A stretch of DNA of 5,043 nt from JAZDMK01 sp043800975 (GTDB lineage: Bacteria > Bacteroidota > Bacteroidia > Bacteroidales > JAHJDW01): positions 1-5,043 of the forward strand of contig JAZDMK010000261.1 of the NCBI GenBank assembly GCA_043800975.1, in the 5' to 3' direction. Each line of letters opens with the position of its first letter. The first letter of the stretch is position 1. A model generated the notes under the pieces. That model was not told the DNA's origin and made no database searches. It saw only the letters and a list, made by a program, of their open reading frames with translations. Below, piece by piece: positions 1 to 5,043 of the stretch. The position numbers and the translations under genes are program-made.

Positions 1-1165
1 GGATGGAGAAATGAAAGGTTTAAAGCGACTGAATGCAGTAGAAAAGAAAAAGAAACAGGAAGAAATATTTAAACTTCTGCTTGAAGCCAACGATAGCCGG
101 AAAAAGAAATACGGCAGTGTTCTTTATGAACTTGAAAACAAATACACAAAACTGAAACCGCTTTCTATTGCTTATGATTACTTTGCTGAAGCAGGCATGG
201 CGATTGAACTGGTAAAATTCACAAATAGTTTTACCGGGCTGGTTAAAGCAGCCGGTGATCCAGCCAATACACCGGGCAAACTCAGCGAAATGGCAAAAAA
301 ACAAAAAGGAAATGTGACTGCTTTCTTTAAAAATTATTACGCACCGATTGATCAGGAAATGATGGAATGTCTGCTTCAGATGTATGCGGCAGGCTCTGAT
401 AAAGCTAACAGGCCGGATGTTTTTGAAATGATTGAAAAGAAATATAAAAATGATTTCAATAAATACGCAGCTGAAATTTTTAAGAAATCAATGTTTGCTT
501 CCGAAGAGAAACTGAATTCAATGCTTGACAAATTTTCCTCAAAAAGTGTTAAGACAGTTGAATTGGATCCAGCATGGATACTGATGAGCAGCATGTATGG
601 ATTTTTCTATCAAAAAGTACAACCCGAATACGGAAAAATATTAAAAGAAATCGAATTGCTGATGCGCACCTATGTTGCGGGCACCCGTGAGATGGAAACC
701 AAGCATAAATTTTATCCCGATGCGAATTCAACGTTAAGAATCAGCTTTGGGAATATTGCTGATTACCGTCCGCGCGATGCTGTTGTTTATGATTATTACA
801 CAACACTGGACGGCGTGATGGCAAAGGAAGACACAAATGTATTCGACTATAAAGTGCCTGTAAAACTAAAAGAGCTTTACAACAAAAAAGATTATGGCCG
901 CTATGCAGAAAACGGAGTAATCAATGTTTGTTTTACAGGAACCAATCACACTACAGGCGGTAATTCGGGAAGCCCCGTGCTGGATGCAAACGGATATCTT
1001 ATTGGTCTTAATTTCGACCGCTGCTTTGAAGGAACGATGAGTGATATTATGTATGATCCCAATTACTGCAGGAATATCACGCTTGATATCCGATATGCAT
1101 TATTTATCATTGACAAGTTTGCGGGCGCTTCAAATCTTATTAAAGAAATGAAAATAATTGATTGA
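1..1165 (+). CDS. dpp11: S46 family dipeptidyl peptidase, DPP11-like, 3' part (5' end outside window)
   Basis: This is the C-terminal half of an S46 serine peptidase, a periplasmic enzyme that removes dipeptides from the N-terminus of oligopeptides. The frame is open from base 2 (Asp-Gly-Glu before the Met at 11), so the Met at 11 is almost certainly internal. About 384-388 of the roughly 700-720 residues usual for the family are present. The first ~200 residues are Lys/Glu-rich and helical, matching the alpha-helical domain inserted in the chymotrypsin fold. The last ~100 are the C-terminal beta-barrel lobe with TGGNSGSPVLD. The catalytic Ser codon is 965-967; the His and Asp of the triad lie upstream of the window. 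Eighteen residues after the Ser is an Arg (1019-1021, in NFDRCFEGTMSDI). By family knowledge, Arg here marks Asp/Glu-specific DPP11, while DPP7 has Gly. The stop codon overlaps the next gene. S46 assignment is very secure; DPP11 subtype is likely. Confidence 0.93.
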   Translation, partial: DGEMKGLKRLNAVEKKKKQEEIFKLLLEANDSRKKKYGSVLYELENKYTKLKPLSIAYDYFAEAGMAIELVKFTNSFTGLVKAAGDPANTPGKLSEMAKKQKGNVTAFFKNYYAPIDQEMMECLLQMYAAGSDKANRPDVFEMIEKKYKNDFNKYAAEIFKKSMFASEEKLNSMLDKFSSKSVKTVELDPAWILMSSMYGFFYQKVQPEYGKILKEIELLMRTYVAGTREMETKHKFYPDANSTLRISFGNIADYRPRDAVVYDYYTTLDGVMAKEDTNVFDYKVPVKLKELYNKKDYGRYAENGVINVCFTGTNHTTGGNSGSPVLDANGYLIGLNFDRCFEGTMSDIMYDPNYCRNITLDIRYALFIIDKFAGASNLIKEMKIID

Positions 1166-2025
1166 TGGCAACAATCCCTGACATCTTTTTAACTTTTATT
1201 GATAAACTAGTAGGCAAAGGTGGACCGGAAAAAGCAGAGTATACTATTTTCAATCAACTGTTGGCTTCTGCAACACCTGATCAGTATGAAGCTATAAGAT
1301 TAAGGATGAAATCCGTTTCAGGCATTGAAACATTACAAGGATTGGCTTTTACAAAACCATATGGGTATCCCGGTGATTTCGAAATGCTAGAAAAAATTTA
1401 TTCAAGTCATATTAATCCCGATCCGCATTATTCCAACTGGGATCGATTCTTTCAGGCACAGTTGGCTCCCGAAGCAGTGCGCAACCGCAAAACCTATATT
1501 AAACAACAGCTTTCATTACTTCAACCTGCAAGAGTATTGGTCCTGATGCATGGACCTGCAAATGAAGTACACGAATTTCTTTCTGAAAATACAAATTCTG
1601 AAATTAAGTTTGATCTTCTCGATTCCGATCCCACAACATCGCAATATGCCAGAAAAAAACTGAAATCTTTTAAAGAACAAATTACTTTCATTGAATCTTC
1701 TGTATTCCGGGCGCGGTTAAATGAATGTTATGATTTGATTTGGTGTGCCGGCATGTTCGATTACCTTCCGGAAAAACAATTTATTTTCCTTATTAATAAA
1801 TATTTCCAAATTCTCAATTCTGGCGGCAATCTAATTATCGGGAATTTCTCCCCTGCCAACTCTACACGTCAGTACATGGAAATTATCGGCAACTGGTATC
1901 TTATTCACCGCACAGAATCAGAACTTATTTCCCTTGCCAGAGGAGCAATTTCCGCGAAAGCATCATTCCATGTTGAAAAAGAACCACTTGGGGTAAACAA
2001 CTTCCTCTTTTTAAAAAAAGATTAA
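1165..2025 (+). CDS. class I SAM-dependent methyltransferase, 'GYPGD' (PhcB-like) family
   Basis: A 286-residue probable cytoplasmic methyltransferase. The N-terminal ~115 residues are helical and carry KPYGYPGDFEML (64-75), a signature of a family often annotated as 3-hydroxypalmitate methyl ester synthesis (PhcB-like) proteins. The Rossmann part follows. The motif I strand-loop is VLVLMHGPANEVHEF (124-138), with one Gly where classical enzymes have a GxGxG loop. An acidic strand is DLLDSDP (150-156), and the post-II/IV region is CYDLIWCAGMFDYL (188-201). A conserved C-terminal block has GNFSPANSTRQYME (226-239) then WYLIHRTESEL (244-254). I start it at ATG 1165, giving a TGATG overlap with the peptidase stop; a TTG at 1162 directly before it would add one Met and is less likely. 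The overlap implies translational coupling. No signal peptide or membrane segment is seen. The methyl acceptor is unknown; the PhcB link is by family resemblance only. Confidence 0.85.
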   Translation: MATIPDIFLTFIDKLVGKGGPEKAEYTIFNQLLASATPDQYEAIRLRMKSVSGIETLQGLAFTKPYGYPGDFEMLEKIYSSHINPDPHYSNWDRFFQAQLAPEAVRNRKTYIKQQLSLLQPARVLVLMHGPANEVHEFLSENTNSEIKFDLLDSDPTTSQYARKKLKSFKEQITFIESSVFRARLNECYDLIWCAGMFDYLPEKQFIFLINKYFQILNSGGNLIIGNFSPANSTRQYMEIIGNWYLIHRTESELISLARGAISAKASFHVEKEPLGVNNFLFLKKD

Positions 2026-2069
2026 AAAATTTCAACCCCCTGATACTATTTCTGATTTTTTATACGTTA

Positions 2070-2115
2070 ATAGTTCGCAGGCGCAAGCCTGTCTCCTGGT
2101 AAGAGAACGAACTAT
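2070..2115 (+). other. three-way-junction RNA fold with GNRA tetraloop
   Basis: The outer stem is ATAGTTCG (2070-2077) pairing with CGAACTAT (2108-2115), 8 perfect base pairs. Directly stacked inside is CAGGC (2078-2082) with GCCTG (2087-2091), closed by the GNRA tetraloop GCAA. Next comes TCTC (2092-2095) with GAGA (2103-2106) around the 7-nt loop CTGGTAA. Only A2107 is unpaired at the junction. Seventeen Watson-Crick pairs in 46 nt with no mismatch, and a favoured tetraloop, argue for a selected RNA structure. The fold is read by eye, not computed. Confidence 0.55.
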
Positions 2116-2276
2116 GCTTACGATTTAATGTAAACTCTTTGCGTACACCGCATGATCACTTCAAAAAAGTGTCTGAATGGTACGGGGTCATACCTGATGA
2201 CATCATAAGTGGTATAGCCTGCTGAAACTATCCGAACCTCAATGTTCACCCTCGTGATTTTTTGGGTTACGATTAT

Positions 2277-2308
2277 ACCACCCTTCGGGGTGGTTTTTTA
2301 TTTTTTTT
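2277..2308 (+). terminator. intrinsic (Rho-independent) terminator, + strand
   Basis: The perfect 7-bp stem is ACCACCC (2277-2283) with GGGTGGT (2288-2294), around the very stable C(UUCG)G tetraloop. A T-tract follows: five T, one A, eight T (2295-2308). On the opposite strand the hairpin is followed by ATAATCG, with no U-run, so termination should be mainly rightward. It ends transcripts from the methyltransferase or the candidate small RNA 12 nt before the convergent gene's stop codon. It lies about 250 nt after the methyltransferase stop, which is unusually far. Confidence 0.88.
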
Positions 2309-2319
2309 CGAGACGGAGA

Positions 2320-4182
2320 TTAAAAATCCAGATACTGCTGATATACTGCCTGTAAATAGGATCTTCCTGTTTTAATAATCGAATCTTTCACGGCTTTGGG
2401 TTCGAGATTTGACCCGCGTTCCTTTTCAATTTTATCATCGTACACAAAAAATCCTTCAGGGCAGGTCCAGCCGACGCCTTCTTCGAAAGAATAATATCCG
2501 AATTGTCTTGTGTAGGGATTCATCAGATTTTTGCTCCATATAAAATCTTTGGAAGGAAGTTGAAGCTGATGTAATAATGTAGCCGGAAGATCCGATTGTT
2601 GTCCTATTGTTTTAACAGTAGTACCCCGGTATTCATCTTTAATTACATTTCCGGCAAACAACATAAATATTTTATGATATTCGGGTGATGCCCAGTCCCA
2701 GTTTTTATAGGAATCGTGGCTGTGATCTGGCAGAAGTATGAATAATGTATTGTTATACCACGGTTCTTTTTTAACACGTGCAAAATAATCACCCAGACAT
2801 TTATCGGTGTAATAGGCTGAATTGATATAATTGTTTTTATGTTCATTCTCTGCCCAGTTAAAAACATGCGTATAGGGATAATCCCAGGGAGAATGTGTGC
2901 TTACTGTGAACAATGCAGATAAAAATGGTTGTTTTTCTTTTCCCAAATCATCTTGCTGGCGCGCTAATACAAATTCATCATGTACACCCAGTTTACCATG
3001 TATAACGCGATCATCGAAATCAGCTTCTTCGATAATTTTCTGAAATCCCATCGACATGATATAGCCTTTGATGTTGCCATAAATAAGTTGTCCGCCAAAA
3101 TAATAAGAAGTGTTATAGCCAACATTCTTCAATGACCGGCAAAGGCTGGGCAGTTTGTTGTATTTAGAAGGCTGCGCTGTGATGGATGAAACGGGATGCG
3201 CAGGAAATCCACTGAAGATACAGGCCATGCCCTGTTCAGATCGTGCACCGCAGGCATAAATATTATTAAAGAAAACGCCCTCGCGCTGCAGTTCACCAAA
3301 ACGAGGCGTAATACCTGCAGCACCGCCCTGCGAAAGAATAAGATCGGCTGACCAGCTCTCAAGAATGATTATAACAATGTTAGGACGATTGGTTTTTAAA
3401 AACGAAATGGTTGTATCTTTTTCAACCTTGTGAATGTCTTTCATCAACTGGTTTACCTCTGCAGGAGGATATTGTGCAAAGGGATTGCGGTCGCCATAGA
3501 CCATGTTTTCAGTAAGACTTTGTCCGAGATTCCATGCTGAATTAACGGAAACCAGGTTGATTACATTGAATTCTGAAAAGTAACTCTGGCTTTGTGTAAT
3601 TGGTATCTGGCGTATTCCTCCGCGCAATCCTACGCCGATAAGTACAGGTGTAATAATCAGAAATGCTGCAGAAAAAAAGTAATTGCGTTTAACTTTTACA
3701 ATGTTTTTGTAAACATATTTGTTGTAAACAAAAATCGCAAGCCCGGTCTGAACAATAAAAAGCAGAAGAAGGACAATAAAAGTTTTTGTTTCTGCTGAAT
3801 TGTATACTTCATCCGGATTCTGCATATAAAGCATTCCTTTGTAATGCATCTTGGTTTGCCATTCCTGATAAATACCCAGCTCGCCGGTAGTGATCAGCGT
3901 ATATGCAAAAATTAAAATGCCTGTGTAAATTCTGTTTATCCAGTTAAACCATTTGGGGCTGTAGAAAGATTGAAAAAGCAGAAGTAAAAAAGGAAATCCA
4001 AGAAAATAGCAGCAGGTGGAAACGTCCAGTGGCAGCGAATACCAGAAAATGCCTGCTATCGAAGAAAAGCCTGCTCCTTCAAGGCTTCCTGAATAATACA
4101 GTAAAAATATAATCCGGCTGAAATCGAACAATACGATCCAGAAAATGAATTGTAAAATAAGAGAACGCAGGATAAGCTTCAC
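2320..4182 (-). CDS. LTA synthase-like membrane phosphotransferase/sulfatase-fold protein
   Basis: A 620-residue inner-membrane protein of the LtaS/MdoB type (alkaline phosphatase superfamily), with its catalytic domain outside the cytoplasm. The N-terminal ~190 residues hold five hydrophobic segments (about 5-29, 41-70, 83-103, 134-154, 167-187). The sulfatase-fold domain (about 268-560) starts at PNIVIIILESWS, where Glu275 is the expected metal ligand. GARSEQGMACIFSG puts Ser315 in the nucleophile position, which is Thr in Gram-positive LtaS. HSPW (430-433) matches the substrate-binding His, and LPDHSH (484-489) gives the metal ligands Asp486/His487. All key positions are filled, so it is probably active. 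The family transfers phosphoglycerol-type or phosphoethanolamine-type head groups; the substrate here is unknown, since Bacteroidota make no lipoteichoic acid. The start is GTG (4180-4182), 2 nt after the purE stop, implying translational coupling. No other in-frame start precedes the first membrane segment. Confidence 0.9.
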   Translation of the reverse strand: MKLILRSLILQFIFWIVLFDFSRIIFLLYYSGSLEGAGFSSIAGIFWYSLPLDVSTCCYFLGFPFLLLLFQSFYSPKWFNWINRIYTGILIFAYTLITTGELGIYQEWQTKMHYKGMLYMQNPDEVYNSAETKTFIVLLLLFIVQTGLAIFVYNKYVYKNIVKVKRNYFFSAAFLIITPVLIGVGLRGGIRQIPITQSQSYFSEFNVINLVSVNSAWNLGQSLTENMVYGDRNPFAQYPPAEVNQLMKDIHKVEKDTTISFLKTNRPNIVIIILESWSADLILSQGGAAGITPRFGELQREGVFFNNIYACGARSEQGMACIFSGFPAHPVSSITAQPSKYNKLPSLCRSLKNVGYNTSYYFGGQLIYGNIKGYIMSMGFQKIIEEADFDDRVIHGKLGVHDEFVLARQQDDLGKEKQPFLSALFTVSTHSPWDYPYTHVFNWAENEHKNNYINSAYYTDKCLGDYFARVKKEPWYNNTLFILLPDHSHDSYKNWDWASPEYHKIFMLFAGNVIKDEYRGTTVKTIGQQSDLPATLLHQLQLPSKDFIWSKNLMNPYTRQFGYYSFEEGVGWTCPEGFFVYDDKIEKERGSNLEPKAVKDSIIKTGRSYLQAVYQQYLDF

Positions 4183-4184
4183 TG

Positions 4185-4700
4185 TCAGACTTTGTAGTTG
4201 TATTTAATTTCAGCCAAATCTTCATTGGCTTTGATCACTTTTTGTTTCAATTTCTCCTTATATTCAACTATGGAGGTTATGAGTTCTGCATCACCGGCAG
4301 CAAGAATCTGTGCTGCCAGTATTCCTGCATTGGCTGCGCCGTCCAGTGCGACTGTTGCTACGGGAACACCGGTAGGCATTTGCAGAATAGAGAGAATAGA
4401 ATCCCAGCCGTCAATAGAGTTGGATGATTTGATAGGAACGCCAATCACCGGAATGGGAGTATATGCAGCGATAACGCCCGGCAGATGGGCTGCCCCGCCT
4501 GCACCTGCAATGATAACGCGCACACCGCGCTGGTAGGCGTTCTTTGCAAATTCCATTACTTTCTCCGGAACACGATGGGCCGAGAGTGCATTGATTTCAA
4601 AAGGTATTTTAAAATCATTCAGTATCTTTGCGGCTTCTTCCATGATGGGAAGATCAGAAGTGCTTCCCATGATAATGCTGACTTTTGGGTCCATGTTCAT
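4185..4700 (-). CDS. purE: 5-(carboxyamino)imidazole ribonucleotide mutase (N5-CAIR mutase, class I PurE)
   Basis: A cytoplasmic enzyme of de novo purine synthesis that converts N5-CAIR, made by PurK, to CAIR. The 171-residue length is normal for bacterial class I PurE. Visible motifs are GSTSD (12-16) in the phosphate-binding loop, SAHR (40-43) with the conserved catalytic His42, AGAGGAAHLPG (65-75), and IDGWDS followed by QMPTGVPVATVA (about 97-118). The C-terminal helix (about 137-165) is Lys/Glu-rich. The start is ATG at 4700; a second ATG two codons in (4694) would give a 169-residue product and cannot be excluded. It is the first gene of a leftward unit with the LTA synthase-like gene 2 nt downstream. 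No purK is adjacent. Upstream lies a good Bacteroidota promoter, and divergently placed is hpt of purine salvage. Confidence 0.97.
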   Translation of the reverse strand: MNMDPKVSIIMGSTSDLPIMEEAAKILNDFKIPFEINALSAHRVPEKVMEFAKNAYQRGVRVIIAGAGGAAHLPGVIAAYTPIPVIGVPIKSSNSIDGWDSILSILQMPTGVPVATVALDGAANAGILAAQILAAGDAELITSIVEYKEKLKQKVIKANEDLAEIKYNYKV

Positions 4701-4717
4701 TGTTTTTCAGTTTACGG

Positions 4718-4745
4718 CAAAGATATTAACAAAAATGAAATGCAA
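4718..4745 (-). promoter_or_regulatory. Bacteroidota-type sigma-A promoter for purE
   Basis: Read on the - strand, TTG (4745-4743) is followed by exactly 17 nt and then TATCTTTG (4725-4718). This matches the Bacteroidota primary sigma factor consensus TTG-N17-23-TAnnTTTG perfectly. Transcription would start near 4711, leaving a leader of about 10 nt to the ATG at 4700, or 16 nt to the alternative ATG. An 8-bp palindrome, ACTGCAGT (4747-4754), abuts the upstream edge of the -33 element and could be an operator, though this is speculative. Confidence 0.7.
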
Positions 4746-4826
4746 CACTGCAGTTAATTTTAATAATTTAGCCACTTAAAATTTTTGATTGATTTTTAAA
4801 TTTCAATTAAACTTTTAAAATATTTC

Positions 4827-4862
4827 ATAACGAATAAGATGTAACCTATAACGAATAACGAA
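4827..4862 (+). repeat. direct repeat ATAACGAATAA in the hpt leader
   Basis: ATAACGAATAA occurs at 4827-4837 and again at 4848-4858, spaced 21 bp start to start, or about two helical turns. A partial third copy, ATAACGAA (4855-4862), overlaps the second and ends directly at the hpt ATG. The spacing would place protein-binding sites on the same DNA face. It could be an operator, a translational element, or chance in AT-rich DNA. Its position next to the start codon makes it most likely to affect hpt. Confidence 0.5.
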
Positions 4863-5043
4863 ATGAAAACAGTACAGGTGAGGGATAAGCGATTTAAGAT
4901 GTCGATTGAATACAGCGAGATTCATGCGCAGTCGCTGCGTATGGCGAAAGAAATTAAAAAGGAATATGCGAAGAAGAATCCGCTTTTTGTGTCAGTACTG
5001 AACGGAGCATTTTTATTTGCGGCTGAACTTTTTAAGGAAATTG
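4863..5043 (+). CDS. hpt: hypoxanthine (guanine) phosphoribosyltransferase, N-terminal part (3' end outside window)
   Basis: Starts at ATG 4863 and is open for 60 codons to the window edge, about a third of the usual ~175-180 residues. The translation begins MKTVQVRDKRFKMSIEYSEI and reaches KNPLFVSVLNGAFLFAAEL at 38-56. That second block is the conserved first core strand and the L(N/K)G loop that contacts pyrophosphate in type I phosphoribosyltransferases of the Hpt group. The PRPP-binding acidic motif lies beyond the window. The enzyme salvages hypoxanthine and/or guanine with PRPP to IMP/GMP in the cytoplasm. An in-frame TAA at 4842 and no other start between it and 4863 fix the start. It is transcribed divergently from purE. 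No Shine-Dalgarno is seen, as is usual in Bacteroidota, and no clear promoter of its own could be picked out of the AT-rich leader. Confidence 0.9.
   Translation, partial: MKTVQVRDKRFKMSIEYSEIHAQSLRMAKEIKKEYAKKNPLFVSVLNGAFLFAAELFKEI

Larger units (their letters stand above)
2060..2308 (+). ncRNA. candidate structured small RNA or structured 3' UTR ending in an intrinsic terminator
   Basis: This fills the 294-bp gap between the methyltransferase stop (2025) and the stop of the opposite-strand gene (2320). No convincing protein gene is visible. On the + strand it can fold into a three-way junction (2070-2115) and hairpins at 2118-2133 (TTAC/GTAA), 2140-2152 (TGCG/CGCA), 2157-2171 (CACTT/AAGTG), 2190-2215 (ATACC/GGTAT enclosing TGAT/ATCA) and 2234-2247 (GAAC/GTTC). 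It ends in a strong terminator (2277-2308). A weak outer pairing, TATACGT (2061-2067) with ACG (2269-2271) plus TATA (2274-2277), would close the whole element. A possible -7 box TATTTCTG (2047-2054, one mismatch to TAnnTTTG) would start a transcript near 2060, but no good -33 TTG is seen, so read-through from the methyltransferase is equally possible. I recognise no known family: it lacks marks of tmRNA, RNase P, SRP RNA or common riboswitches. 6S RNA cannot be excluded by eye. Confidence 0.42.

Noticed and set aside
11..13. Met at 11 as a true start of the S46 gene
   Set aside because: The frame is open to the window edge, and the fragment lacks the N-terminal protease lobe with the catalytic His and Asp, so the gene begins upstream.
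1162..1164. TTG start for the methyltransferase one codon before the ATG
   Set aside because: The ATG at 1165 directly follows and gives the classic TGATG overlap; TTG is a rarer start and adds nothing conserved.
2152..2208. 18-codon ORF starting ATGATCACTTC
   Set aside because: Very short, without a ribosome binding context, and overlapping two hairpins; nothing supports translation.
2194..2231. Hammerhead ribozyme core: CTGATGA at 2194-2200 followed by GAAA at 2224-2227
   Set aside because: The bases between the two core segments cannot form stem II, and no stem I can be drawn next to the ATAGT that could pair as stem III. The match is likely chance.
2103..2378. A long + strand reading frame broken by a single TGA at 2223-2225, suggesting a relic gene or recoded stop
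   Set aside because: It has no ATG start, runs through the terminator and into the antisense of the membrane gene, and gives no recognisable protein. The RNA structure explains the region better.
3592..3798. + strand ORF opposite the membrane gene
   Set aside because: It is the antisense shadow of transmembrane-coding sequence, with a Lys/Asn/Cys-rich translation and no domain.
4785..4815. A promoter for hpt using TTG at 4785-4787 or 4789-4791
   Set aside because: At the allowed spacing only poor -7 boxes (such as TAAACTTT) are found; better -7 matches upstream lack a TTG at the right distance.

Overview
The window looks like chromosomal DNA from a member of the Bacteroidota, probably environmental. 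Four things point that way: an S46-family dipeptidyl peptidase, which is mostly a Bacteroidota family; gene starts without a clear Shine-Dalgarno; an exact Bacteroidota-type promoter (TTG, 17 nt, TAnnTTTG) in front of purE; and an hpt N-terminus of the Bacteroidota type. Base composition is moderately AT-rich and even, with no insertion sequence, tRNA, CRISPR or phage gene.

Left part (1-2025, + strand): the 3' part of an S46 peptidase gene, whose S1-pocket Arg suggests DPP11 (Asp/Glu-specific). It overlaps by one base (TGATG) with a SAM-dependent methyltransferase gene of the 'GYPGD' family, distantly PhcB-like. The two are probably one transcription unit.

Middle (2026-2319): 294 bp without a convincing protein gene, but rich in potential RNA structure. 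It holds a compact three-way junction capped by a GNRA tetraloop, several further hairpins, and a textbook intrinsic terminator with a C(UUCG)G loop on the + strand. It is either a free-standing structured small RNA or a long structured 3' UTR of the methyltransferase. This is the part of the window least explained by known genes.

Right part (2320-4700, - strand): purE (N5-CAIR mutase, de novo purine synthesis) is followed after 2 nt by an LTA-synthase-like membrane sulfatase-fold protein that starts at GTG. The purE promoter lies in a 162-bp AT-rich intergenic region. Divergent from it (4863 to the window edge, + strand) is the start of hpt (hypoxanthine phosphoribosyltransferase, purine salvage), with an 11-bp direct repeat at 21-bp spacing just before its start codon. 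De novo and salvage purine genes therefore share one divergent control region.

Nothing here is a complete new defence or mobile system. The best candidates for new biology are the structured RNA region, the peptidase-methyltransferase coupling, and the repeat in the hpt leader.
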